A stretch of 64,000 nucleotides of DNA from Fructobacillus apis (GTDB lineage: Bacteria > Bacillota > Bacilli > Lactobacillales > Lactobacillaceae). How positions within the stretch are numbered: the first letter of the stretch is position 1; the number at the start of each line of letters is the position of its first letter. Location of the stretch: assembly GCF_023893635.1 (NCBI RefSeq), contig NZ_JAMWYK010000004.1, positions 23,704-87,703 of the forward strand, read 5' to 3'. Shown piece after piece: positions 40,434-47,762 of this stretch. The notes under the pieces were generated by a model. That model did no database searches, was not told where the DNA came from, and worked only from the letters and a program-made list of their open reading frames with translations. The position numbers were made by a program, and so were the translations under genes.

Positions 40434-41612
40434 ATGTCACAGGAAAATACGAGCCGATTACAACGAGAAACCTTGCTTGGTCTCCGGCCCATTTTTATCC
40501 TTTGGATTCTATTGGGAGTAGCACTTGCTTTATATGTCGACTTTCAGACATTGTCGCTTTCAAAAATTGGTTTCATCATTTTTGTTACTGCTGTTCAATG
40601 TATCCTGATTGCCCTGATTTTTCAAAAGGTGATGGCACGTCAATGGAGTATGACCGCACAAATTCTGATGCTGCTAATGATGATGTACATCATACACGGA
40701 ACAGGTTCCGGCGTGCTGCTCCTCACCATTTCGCCCATTTTAATTATCCAATCGATTATTTTTGATCATTACAAGTGGGCGAACCTTTCGGCCATTGCGC
40801 TTTTCATTCTCGTCTTTTTAGCTTTCCTCATTCAGAAAAGCAATTTCGGTTTCATCTTATTTTTCATAGAGGTGGCCGTTTTAATGTTGTTAATCGTCTT
40901 TTTGTTTGTCAGAAGCTATCAAAGAAGCTTACAGCAATTGAGTGAGTTGCAACACTCAAACGCTGAGCTTCAATTAGCCTATAACCAGGTTGACCAACTC
41001 TCAACTGACCGGGAACGTGAGCGGATTGCAAGAGACCTACACGACACACTGCTACAGGATATGACCGGCCTTTCGATGTTGTTGGATGTTTTAAACCAGA
41101 AATTGGAAGAAGGCGACTTTGACAGCGCAGTAGGAATCGTGGAAAAGGCAAATCGCCTATCGAAAGAAACTCTTGTTTCTTCACGGGACGTCGTGTCAAA
41201 GATGCGGGAAGAATCCGGTCAATCTTTGCAATTCCAGAATCGTTTGAAGGTTTTAACCAAGACTTTTTATTTAAATTATTCCTTAAACGTCCAACTTAGT
41301 TATGAAAAAGAACCAGAGATACGTGGAAACGAAGTGGACAGTATCTTGAAGTTGATTTCGGAAGGGTTAATGAACGTCGTCAAACACAGTCATTCCGATT
41401 TTGCCTTATTGAAGTTTAACGAAGATGAACTGTATCGAAACATCGAAATTATTGATTTTGGTGGTGGCTTTGACGTTGACCGAGGTAGCGCTAAAAAACA
41501 TCACTTCGGAATGAAGGGAATGCGTGAACGCGTATTGAAATTAGATGGTACACTAGAGGTACAAAGTACGATTGGAGAAGGGACAACCGTCATTATTCGG
41601 TTGCCTAAGTGA
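40434..41612 (+). CDS. Sensor histidine kinase, NarL/LiaS type
   Basis: A 392-residue kinase. About five N-terminal helices (residues 15-165) form a compact membrane sensor. A short coiled coil follows, then the HisKA_3 box ERIARDLHDTLLQDMTGLS with the phospho-accepting His (about residue 203). The HATPase domain has EGLMNVVKHSHS, IIDFGGGFD and GMKGMRERV. The start at 40434 follows an AAGAGAAG RBS; the upstream frame overlaps the terminator hairpin. The cognate response regulator begins 14 bp downstream. The signal is unknown; the MMPL neighbour suggests an envelope-active compound. Confidence 0.88.
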   Translation: MSQENTSRLQRETLLGLRPIFILWILLGVALALYVDFQTLSLSKIGFIIFVTAVQCILIALIFQKVMARQWSMTAQILMLLMMMYIIHGTGSGVLLLTISPILIIQSIIFDHYKWANLSAIALFILVFLAFLIQKSNFGFILFFIEVAVLMLLIVFLFVRSYQRSLQQLSELQHSNAELQLAYNQVDQLSTDRERERIARDLHDTLLQDMTGLSMLLDVLNQKLEEGDFDSAVGIVEKANRLSKETLVSSRDVVSKMREESGQSLQFQNRLKVLTKTFYLNYSLNVQLSYEKEPEIRGNEVDSILKLISEGLMNVVKHSHSDFALLKFNEDELYRNIEIIDFGGGFDVDRGSAKKHHFGMKGMRERVLKLDGTLEVQSTIGEGTTVIIRLPK

Positions 41613-41625
41613 TGAAAGTTAAGTT

Positions 41626-42252
41626 ATGAAAGTACTGATTGTAGACGATCACATGATCGTTCGGGAAGGGCTCAAACTGATTCTCGAATCGGCGCGACCG
41701 GACTTTGATGTTCAAGAAGCCGCAAATGGATCAGAAGCCCTCATTCAATTACAAAACGATGGCCCGTTTGGGCTTGTCTTGCTGGACATCAAGATGCCGA
41801 AAACGGACGGCTTGACGGTTATGCAGGAAATTTCGAAGCATTATGCCGAGGTACCTGTGATTGTTTTGACCACTTTTGATTCTGACGAAGTGGTGCAAGA
41901 AATGGTACAACTAGGTGCTAAATCCTTTCTTTTAAAGAACACGGATAGTAAGAAAATCCTGAGTACGATTGATCAGGTTTTGGCTGGTAACTTGGTGCTT
42001 TCAACCGAAATGGCCAGCAAAGCATTTAATGCAAAGAAACAAAGCCTGCCTGCCATCGAGCTGTCGGATCGAGAACAGAAGGTACTACAATTACTGATTG
42101 ACGGCTATCGAAACAAAGAGATTGCCGAATCACTCTACGTCTCAGAGCGAACAGTCAAAAACGTGCTCACGCAAATCTACAACAAACTCGGCGTATCCTC
42201 CCGCTCCGAAGCGGTGGCCTACGCTTTCAAACACGATTTACTAAACCGCTAA
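41626..42252 (+). CDS. Response regulator, NarL/LuxR family
   Basis: A 208-residue regulator. The receiver domain has VDDHMIVREGL, the phospho-acceptor Asp in LVLLDIKMPKTDG (about residue 54) and the switch region VLTTFDSD, with Lys in SFLLKNT. The C-terminal LuxR helix-turn-helix reads LSDREQKVLQLL and ERTVKNVLTQIYNKLG. Partner of the upstream kinase; likely activates the MMPL operon or the nearby PadR region (inference). Confidence 0.92.
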   Translation: MKVLIVDDHMIVREGLKLILESARPDFDVQEAANGSEALIQLQNDGPFGLVLLDIKMPKTDGLTVMQEISKHYAEVPVIVLTTFDSDEVVQEMVQLGAKSFLLKNTDSKKILSTIDQVLAGNLVLSTEMASKAFNAKKQSLPAIELSDREQKVLQLLIDGYRNKEIAESLYVSERTVKNVLTQIYNKLGVSSRSEAVAYAFKHDLLNR

Positions 42253-42282
42253 AGTCGGCCCCGTACCGGGCCGGTTTTTTTT
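42251..42282 (+). terminator. Terminator of the two-component operon (AAAGTCnnnCCCG family)
   Basis: AAAGTCGG...CCGGTTTT foldback around CCCGTACCGGG, with T-run. Confidence 0.85.
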
Positions 42283-42287
42283 ATTTT

Positions 42288-42327
42288 AACTAGTATGCTT
42301 TACAAACTAGTTAGCTTTCGATATACT
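42288..42327 (+). promoter_or_regulatory. PadR promoter with tandem operator-like repeats
   Basis: AACTAGTATGCTTT (42288-42301) and AACTAGTTAGCTTT (42305-42318) are direct repeats 17 bp apart. Around them TTTACA (42299-42304), 17 bp and TATACT (42322-42327) form a good promoter. The repeats would block the -35 if PadR binds (inference). Confidence 0.6.
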
Positions 42328-42358
42328 CATTGTATTCAAAAGAAAGGGGAGGTGTTCG

Positions 42359-42694
42359 ATGGAACATAAGGTATCTAGCCAGCTTTTAAAGGGCTTTTTA
42401 CAGGGCATCCTGCTGATACTGCTGGCCGAAGAGGCCGATTATGGCTACGGCATTGGGCAACGACTGAACGCCGTCGGATTGCAACAGGTGCCGAAGGGGA
42501 CCATTTACCCCTTGCTCACGTCGATGGAAAAGCGCGGCTTGATTGCAAGTGAAAGCCGGCCATCCCCGGACGGCCCTTCCCGTAAATACTACGCCACCAC
42601 AAAAGAGGGATTGCTTGCCAAGCAGGAATTCTTAGACCAGTGGGGCTACCTTGTCTCTGCCATGAGCAACTTAACGAAAGAAGTAAAAGCATGA
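42359..42694 (+). CDS. PadR-family transcriptional regulator
   Basis: A 111-residue PadR protein. The winged helix has EEADYGYGIGQRLNAVGL, PKGTIYPLLTSMEKRGLIASES and PSRKYYATTKEG, the family core. It overlaps the following DUF1129 gene by 4 bp (ATGA) and so is co-translated with it. Probable autorepressor via the repeats at its promoter. RBS AGGGGAGGTG. The effector is unknown. Confidence 0.9.
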   Translation: MEHKVSSQLLKGFLQGILLILLAEEADYGYGIGQRLNAVGLQQVPKGTIYPLLTSMEKRGLIASESRPSPDGPSRKYYATTKEGLLAKQEFLDQWGYLVSAMSNLTKEVKA

Positions 42695-43536
42695 CAACAG
42701 AAGAACTGATTGAACAAAACAACGAACTGCGCGGCGCTTTGAACGAAGAAAACGACGCGTTCTACACGGACTTCTTGCTCTACGTGCGTTCACAGAGCAT
42801 TTTTAAGGAAGAACACACCACGGAAGAGCAACTCTTTTCCATCCTCCAAGACATTTTAGAGGCCCAGAAGAACGGGCAATCAGCCGCGGATTATTTCGGT
42901 ACGGATCCGAAGTTTGTGGCTGACAAGATGTTAGCCGCAACGCCGAGCCGCTTGGCTGAAGGGGCAAAGCTCTTCTTATACGGGATTGGGGCATACTTCG
43001 CCTTCAATCTTGTGCCCGATTTGATTGTGCCGGGAAAGCCACTGGACTTAGGTGCCTTCATCCTTTCCGGGTTGTACTTGAGCCTCGTGGCGATTCTTGT
43101 GTTGAACTTGATCGGACGTACGATTTACTTTTTCAAGAAGTCAACGATTCCTTCCTGGGCAAAGAAAGTGATGACCTTTACGGGGGCGATTGCTTTGTTG
43201 GCACCAGTGACATTCATCAACATGTGGGTACACACGCCCGCTAAGTTGAACTTGGATAGCACAGTGGGAATCTTCGTGATCATTCTAGTGCTGATTGGCG
43301 TGACGATTTTTGTCCGCAAGCAGGAGAAGAAAGAGGAAAGTCACATTTGGCGTCCCATCCTGTTCTTCGTCGTCATCTCTGCGGTGATTGGTATCCTGAC
43401 GCGTTTGCCAATCTTGGAAGGGCTCTTGTTGTCAAAGGCAGGCCGCCTCACGTTAGCAGGAATCGTGCTCGTCGTATTAATCATCTTTAACGTGTACACA
43501 GTGTTCACGGTGAAGAAGATGGATAAGAAAGATTAA
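42691..43536 (+). CDS. DUF1129 membrane protein
   Basis: A 281-residue protein. N-terminal polar half (1-110): TTEELIEQNNELRGALNEEN and a helical region of the kind seen in DUF1129/DUF1048 partners of PadR regulators. The C-terminal half has about six membrane helices in pairs. Start at 42691 (ATGA overlap) rather than the upstream ATG inside padR. PadR plus a DUF1129 protein is a recurrent lactobacillar pair of unknown function, perhaps envelope stress adaptation. A terminator follows. Confidence 0.8.
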   Translation: MTTEELIEQNNELRGALNEENDAFYTDFLLYVRSQSIFKEEHTTEEQLFSILQDILEAQKNGQSAADYFGTDPKFVADKMLAATPSRLAEGAKLFLYGIGAYFAFNLVPDLIVPGKPLDLGAFILSGLYLSLVAILVLNLIGRTIYFFKKSTIPSWAKKVMTFTGAIALLAPVTFINMWVHTPAKLNLDSTVGIFVIILVLIGVTIFVRKQEKKEESHIWRPILFFVVISAVIGILTRLPILEGLLLSKAGRLTLAGIVLVVLIIFNVYTVFTVKKMDKKD

Positions 43537-43546
43537 TGATGTAAAT

Positions 43547-43579
43547 AAAAAAGCCGGCTCAGGAAGGGCGGGCTTTTTT
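43547..43579. terminator. Bidirectional terminator, DUF1129 gene / PemK toxin gene
   Basis: AAAAGCCGGC...GCGGGCTTTTTT stem between convergent genes. Confidence 0.8.
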
Positions 43580-43583
43580 GTTT

Positions 43584-43919
43584 TTAGGCAGTTTTCTTTA
43601 GGAAAAGTAACAGTTGATGAAGGTCTTTTTTACTAATTGTTCCAATGCGATAAATTGGCGAGCTGTTAAGATACCTCTCTACTTTAATAATACGACCGGT
43701 ATCAACATAGGACTTATTGTTTAATCCAGCTTCTTGCCAATCTGTTAATTCAAAGAAATTGCTTCGAATGTGAGCAGACTTAGTGAAGTATTGGCTGGTT
43801 ATCTTATAAGTCATGAAATGAAAAGTATCAGCAACAATGACAAGTGCAGGTCGTCGCTTACCACCAGATCCTTCTTCGAAAGTTACAAATGCACTTATAA
43901 CATCACCAATCTTCTTCAT
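43584..43919 (-). CDS. PemK/MazF-family toxin
   Basis: A 111-residue protein with the SH3-like barrel starts of PemK/MazF: GDVISAFVTFEEGSGGKRRPALVI (the KRRPxLV motif contacts RNA). The SYVDTGRIIKVER strand is also visible. Such toxins are ribonucleases that cut mRNA at short motifs. It overlaps by 17 bp the small antitoxin gene upstream (43903-44082), the normal coupling in toxin-antitoxin operons. Codons are AT-richer than neighbours, suggesting transfer. Confidence 0.82.
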   Translation of the reverse strand: MKKIGDVISAFVTFEEGSGGKRRPALVIVADTFHFMTYKITSQYFTKSAHIRSNFFELTDWQEAGLNNKSYVDTGRIIKVERYLNSSPIYRIGTISKKDLHQLLLFLKKTA

Positions 43920-44082
43920 CTAGCCACGCTTTCAAGTCTTCTTCTGTATCGATAACTCTGTAAGCAGGGGTTCTTCGACAGTATTCCGCAAGCCATTCTT
44001 CAATAGCCTTCCATTCATCGGCGCTTCGGGTTTCAGTGCTTTCAACTAAAGCAGGATTTGTCATTGTATTTGATACGTCCAT
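43903..44082 (-). CDS. Small antitoxin gene paired with the PemK toxin
   Basis: A 59-residue acidic protein (MDVSNTMTNPALVESTETRS...), ending LKAWLDEEDW. It overlaps the toxin start by 17 bp. RBS AGAAAGGAC at normal spacing. It shares its C-terminal half (AExCRRxPxYxxIxTEExLKxWxxEEDW) with the second small gene at 44459-44635. The acidic tail probably occupies the toxin's RNA-binding groove, as in other MazE/PemI-like proteins (inference). Confidence 0.75.
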   Translation of the reverse strand: MDVSNTMTNPALVESTETRSADEWKAIEEWLAEYCRRTPAYRVIDTEEDLKAWLDEEDW

Positions 44083-44132
44083 TGTTTGAGTCCTTTCTGT
44101 TCAATATTTGGTCGTGTGATAGTTATCTGGAG

Positions 44133-44399
44133 TTAAGCGTCCTTCAGCCACTCCCAAAGTTCTTCCTTTGTTTCGATTGGCTTCCCTATGGGAATGAGTT
44201 CTACCAATCGATCAACACCATCGTCGATTATTTTTTGTTTAGCGACAATTCCAGCAGGAACTGTGCGAGTCTCGATAATCGACTCTAAGAAATGGTTGAC
44301 AGCTGTTCTGGTCGACATCCCAAAATCGGCTAAAACGTCTGAAGCTTTGTCATTAATATGCTTACTAACTTTGATTGTTGCGATATTTGGTGAGTCCAT
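44133..44399 (-). CDS. RelB/DinJ-family antitoxin
   Basis: An 88-residue protein with the ribbon-helix-helix start IATIKVSKHINDKASDVLADFGMSTRTAVNHFL, as in RelB/DinJ. Its tail ETKEELWEWLKDA is like that of the two small antitoxin genes, so the three may share an interaction surface. RBS CAGGGGGTAAGG. No toxin directly follows it; PemK, 214 bp further, is the nearest. It may provide the DNA-binding part for the whole cluster. Confidence 0.78.
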   Translation of the reverse strand: MDSPNIATIKVSKHINDKASDVLADFGMSTRTAVNHFLESIIETRTVPAGIVAKQKIIDDGVDRLVELIPIGKPIETKEELWEWLKDA

Positions 44400-44421
44400 C
44401 CTTACCCCCTGTATTCAATTG

Positions 44422-44475
44422 TTAGTTGTGACAAAAAATTGGAGTAATCGTGTATGAACTACCAATCTTCTTCAT
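44422..44475 (-). pseudogene. Remnant of a second PemK-type toxin gene
   Basis: A reading frame of 17 residues beginning MKKIG, identical to the start of the PemK toxin, and overlapping the second small antitoxin in the same 17 bp register. The rest does not match PemK and stops at 44422. It looks like a toxin deleted after its first codons. Confidence 0.6.
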
Positions 44476-44635
44476 TAAACCAATCTTTTAGTTCTTCCTC
44501 TGTTGAGATTGTTTTATAGACTGGTTGCTTGCGACAAAAATCAGCAAGTTCTTTTTCGAGTTCAGCACGGCTGAAATCATCATAGTTTGAATTTGCATCA
44601 ATGTTTATTTGGTGTTTTATTTTTGGCATATCCAT
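44459..44635 (-). CDS. Second small antitoxin gene (orphan)
   Basis: A 58-residue protein, MDMPKIKHQINIDANSNYDD..., whose second half (LADFCRKQPVYKTISTEEELK then DWFNEEDW) is homologous to the antitoxin at 43903-44082. RBS GAAAGGATC. Its toxin is missing apart from the first codons. Its retained reading frame suggests an anti-addiction or regulatory role (inference). Confidence 0.7.
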   Translation of the reverse strand: MDMPKIKHQINIDANSNYDDFSRAELEKELADFCRKQPVYKTISTEEELKDWFNEEDW

Positions 44636-44909
44636 TTTGAATGATCCTTTCGGCTAGTATTTTCTAATGGCAGTATACGCCGATATGACGGGCTTTGTTG
44701 GACTTTATTTTAAAGCAGAATATTATTCAAATACGTAATATTAGAGGGAGATATTGCTAATTAACAGTGCAGCCAAATCACAGCTAAAAAACACATACCA
44801 ACCCCCACATGAATTCCACCATCTCATCATTCATCCTCACCACAACGTGGCTTTCAATGATACAATAGTAGCCAAGAAAGCAGTCTTTACTGCTTAAAGG
44901 AGAACGTTC
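44636..44909. promoter_or_regulatory. Toxin-antitoxin promoter/operator and AT-rich spacer
   Basis: On the minus strand a TATACT -10 sits within the palindrome GGCAGTATACGCC (44669-44681), a likely antitoxin operator. The rest is AT-rich with no ORF; GATACAAT near 44865-44872 is the probable -10 for the plus-strand gene at 44910. Confidence 0.5.
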
Positions 44910-45959
44910 ATGCCATTTTTGCATTCCATTTTTCTGTTCACGCTCATTCCGGCGGTCCTGCTCACGGTCGGTGACTACTTCTTGATTAAGAAGAACCGGT
45001 ACCGCTTGCTGTCGGGGATGGCGGTGAACACGACCATCATCGCGTACTTCGTTGCGCTAACGGCGCTCATCATCGAGATTAACAACGCGAGCCTCGGTTT
45101 GGCCTACGCGATTATCTTGATTATTCTGGCGCTACCCGTTATCTTGTTCATGCTGACGGCGGCTTATTTGTTCATCTGGAACGGGATTATCGTCTGGCGT
45201 CGCGAGAGCCACTCCCTCGGAAACGTGTTGACGCTTGGAATTGGTGCCGTCTTGATCATCGTTCCCGTCTTCTTCTCCGTGACGAAGGGATGGTGGCCAC
45301 ACAGTAAGATTCTGACGTACTTGCAAAACACGTACTCCTTCTTGCTCCTGTACGCCATTTTCTGGGTGTTGACCTTCATGACATCATACGTTTTGACGAA
45401 GGTTGTTCACCCAAAGTACGACAAGGATTACGCCATTGTGCTTGGATCAGGCTTGATTGAGGGCAAGATTATCTCACCGTTGCTCGGTTCTCGAATCAAA
45501 GCCGCCATTGACTTTCAAAGAAAGCAACTGGCCAAGTCGGGGAAGCATCTGAAAATCATCATGTCCGGAGGGCAGGGTGGTGACGAAAAGCTGCCCGAAG
45601 GTGTTGCGATGAAACAATACGCTTTGGACCACGGTGTTTCAGAAGACGACATCCTCGTGGACGACCAATCCAAGAACACTTACCAAAACATGTCCTTTTC
45701 AAAGCTGGTCATCGAAGAGGCTGGCTTAAACCCACAGGCCGGAATCTTTACGACCAACGACTACCACGTGTTCCGTGCCGCCGGGTTCGCCCGTGCGGTT
45801 GGTCTGAACATTGATGGTGTTGGATCAAAGACGAGCAAGTACTTCCTGCCAAACGCCTTGATTCGCGAGTACATCGCGATCTTGCTTCGCCACAAGAAGT
45901 TTCACGCCGTCTTGATTGGCCTGGTATTGTTACTAAACTTGAGCGTTTTCTTCAGTTAA
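44910..45959 (+). CDS. YdcF-like membrane protein with DUF218 domain
   Basis: A 349-residue protein. Five to six N-terminal helices (residues 5-170) are followed by a DUF218 (ElyC/SanA/YdcF) domain: DYAIVLGSGLIEGKIISPLLGSRI, IIMSGGQGGDEKLPEG and SKNTYQNMSFSK, then TTNDYHVFRAAGFARAVG. A final helix ends the protein. DUF218 proteins are Rossmann-like and are linked to envelope polymer biogenesis; the exact reaction is unknown. RBS AAAGGAGAACG. Standalone gene. Confidence 0.82.
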   Translation: MPFLHSIFLFTLIPAVLLTVGDYFLIKKNRYRLLSGMAVNTTIIAYFVALTALIIEINNASLGLAYAIILIILALPVILFMLTAAYLFIWNGIIVWRRESHSLGNVLTLGIGAVLIIVPVFFSVTKGWWPHSKILTYLQNTYSFLLLYAIFWVLTFMTSYVLTKVVHPKYDKDYAIVLGSGLIEGKIISPLLGSRIKAAIDFQRKQLAKSGKHLKIIMSGGQGGDEKLPEGVAMKQYALDHGVSEDDILVDDQSKNTYQNMSFSKLVIEEAGLNPQAGIFTTNDYHVFRAAGFARAVGLNIDGVGSKTSKYFLPNALIREYIAILLRHKKFHAVLIGLVLLLNLSVFFS

Positions 45960-46004
45960 AATACGAAACAACAGTCACGCGCAATGTCTCTTAAAAAACA
46001 CGCG

Positions 46005-46034
46005 TTGACAGTTCTAAGCAAAGCATGGTAATTT
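46005..46034 (+). promoter_or_regulatory. Promoter of tenA
   Basis: TTGACA (46005-46010), TAATTT-like -10 (46029-46034, 18 bp spacer). Confidence 0.6.
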
Positions 46035-46074
46035 AATAACCGTAGCAAGGCTACAAAATAAATTATATTTGTCC

Positions 46075-46146
46075 ACTGGGGTGCCAAAATGGCTGAGATG
46101 ATACCCATTGAACCTGATTCTAGTTAATACTAGCGTAGGAACGTGG
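46075..46146 (+). promoter_or_regulatory. TPP riboswitch upstream of tenA
   Basis: ACTGGGGTGCC, GGCTGAGATGATACCCATTG and AACCTGATTCTAGTTAATAC, then GCGTAGGAA, the canonical THI-box pieces. Confidence 0.95.
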
Positions 46147-46177
46147 TCACTTGATCTTTTTAATATGGATTCAGTGT

Positions 46178-46212
46178 AAGCACTTTCTGTTAATCGCGGA
46201 AAGTGCTTTTTT
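46178..46212 (+). terminator. Expression-platform terminator of the tenA riboswitch
   Basis: AAGCACTTTC/GAAAGTGCTT with T-run. Confidence 0.88.
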
Positions 46213-46242
46213 GCGGCTAACCGTTGGACAGACGGAGGAAGT

Positions 46243-46941
46243 ATGAAATTTTCAGAACAACTGCAGAAGCAGGCAACACCAATCATGGATGCGATTAACG
46301 CGCACCCATTCGTTGAAGGATTGGCAAAGGGCGACCTTCCAAAGGAAGCGTTGATCACCTATGTCCAACAGGATTACCTGTTTTTGAAGAAGTTGCGTGA
46401 AGTCTGGGCCTCAGCGCTTCGCATGAGCAAGAACGACGAACAGATTCGTTTCTTCTGGGGCATCATCGAAGTTATTTTGGACGCGGAATGTGACGCTTAT
46501 GACACGTTCTGTGAACAAGCCGGCGTGAAGATGGAAGACATGAAGGACGCCATCCCATCACCAAAGGCATACTTGTACGAAGCCCACTTGGACCAGGCCG
46601 TTTTGTCTGGTAACTTCTTGTACTTGTTGGCCGCCTTTGCACCAACGCCATGGACGTACTTGGAATTCACGAAGCACATCTTGAACTCCGACATCGACAT
46701 GACAAACAACCCATACAAGCCGGTTTTGGACTTCTACATGAACGAAGAAAACTACGCCGGCCCAACGTTCAAGTTCATCGACGAATTGGCAGAAACGGCC
46801 ACGAAGGAAGAATTGGCCGAAGCGAGCCAGCTCTTCTTGAAGACCTGCGAACTCGAATGGCAGTTCTGGGAACAAGCCTACTACCAAGAGGACTGGAAGT
46901 TTAAGGACGTCTTGGAAGCCGCACGGAAGGAAATGGCTTAA
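46243..46941 (+). CDS. tenA: TenA-family thiaminase II/thiamine salvage protein, catalytic Cys replaced
   Basis: A 232-residue protein aligned without gaps to the numbering of B. subtilis TenA at the key sites. Asp44 (VQQDYLF) and Glu205 (ELEWQFW) are present. The nucleophile Cys135 (family LLPCxW) is Thr135 here (FAPTPW, codon ACG 46645-46647). TenA hydrolyses aminopyrimidine to HMP in salvage of degraded thiamine and needs Cys135. The protein may therefore act on another substrate, bind only, or belong to a Cys-less TenA subgroup. It follows a TPP riboswitch, so the thiamine link stands. RBS CGGAGGAAG. Confidence 0.85.
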   Translation: MKFSEQLQKQATPIMDAINAHPFVEGLAKGDLPKEALITYVQQDYLFLKKLREVWASALRMSKNDEQIRFFWGIIEVILDAECDAYDTFCEQAGVKMEDMKDAIPSPKAYLYEAHLDQAVLSGNFLYLLAAFAPTPWTYLEFTKHILNSDIDMTNNPYKPVLDFYMNEENYAGPTFKFIDELAETATKEELAEASQLFLKTCELEWQFWEQAYYQEDWKFKDVLEAARKEMA

Positions 46942-47003
46942 TTCAAAGCTTTCGACGCGCCTGGTTTACGGGCTAGGAGGTCGGTTGAGTCTAAGGCTAC
47001 CGT

Positions 47004-47029
47004 CAAAGTCCAACCCGACCCGGCCTTTG
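47004..47029 (+). repeat. Dispersed AAAGTCnnnCCCG element (22 bp shared with carB)
   Basis: Bases 47004-47025 are the exact reverse complement of 23783-23804 inside carB. Confidence 0.7.
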
Positions 47030-47046
47030 AAACAGCACACGATTCA

Positions 47047-47076
47047 AGGCACCTCCAGAGATGGCGGGTGCTTTTT
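47047..47076 (+). terminator. Terminator of tenA
   Basis: GCACCTCCA / TGGCGGGTGC stem and six T. Confidence 0.8.
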
Positions 47077-47149
47077 TATTTGCGACAGTTTCAAAAAGAA
47101 GTGTTAGACTAAACAGGTACAAATTTCCGATTTTTATATAGGTAACACC

Positions 47150-47566
47150 ATGACAAAAAAGATTAAAGAGTCCAACATTGCGCTGATTTACTTCGCTTAC
47201 CAGGAGTTCTCGCAAAACATCGACTTTGCCAACTACAAAATTTCAAAGACGCAGCACCGGATTCTCTTTTTGGTGAGCCAGTTGAGCCAGCCAACGATTA
47301 AGAAGCTTCTGCAGATCATGAAGATGACCAAGCAGGGCTTCATCAAGGCTTTGAAGGACTTGGAAGAGCGTCAGCTCATCGTCACAAAGCCGTCAAAGGA
47401 GGATCCACGGGTCAAGGATCTCATCCTAACAAAGGAAGGGAAGCAGATGATTGAAGCGCTCAACCAGGACCAGAGCCAAAAGATTGACGCGCTGCTGAAC
47501 AAGCACGACGGGGACTGGAAGGCCACCCTGGACGACATGGTGGACAACTATTTGAAATCTTTTTAA
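47150..47566 (+). CDS. MarR-family transcriptional regulator
   Basis: A 138-residue MarR-type protein. Winged helix: QPTIKKLLQIMKMTKQGFIKALKDLEERQLIVTKPSKEDPRVKDLILTKEG. It stands alone between tenA and alsD; a terminator follows, so it does not form an operon with alsD. Weak RBS (TAGGTAACACC). The target is unknown; alsDS 200 bp downstream is a candidate. Confidence 0.82.
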   Translation: MTKKIKESNIALIYFAYQEFSQNIDFANYKISKTQHRILFLVSQLSQPTIKKLLQIMKMTKQGFIKALKDLEERQLIVTKPSKEDPRVKDLILTKEGKQMIEALNQDQSQKIDALLNKHDGDWKATLDDMVDNYLKSF

Positions 47567-47611
47567 AAATTAAAATCAAAAACATTTTTTAACAATATTG
47601 ACAATACGAGA

Positions 47612-47665
47612 AAAAAGGCGTAAATTTTTTAGGTAAACTTGGTTGACCGAAATTGCGCCTTTTTC
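47612..47665 (+). terminator. Terminator of the MarR gene
   Basis: AAAAAGGCGTAAATTT...AAATTGCGCCTTTTT long stem, T-run. Confidence 0.8.
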
Positions 47666-47762
47666 TTTTGCTTAAAATTTGGCAGGACAAGGCGGCATAA
47701 ACTGTGCGACACACGACGCGGTTTATCAAGATTCACGAAAACAATAAGCAGGGGGGGAGAAA

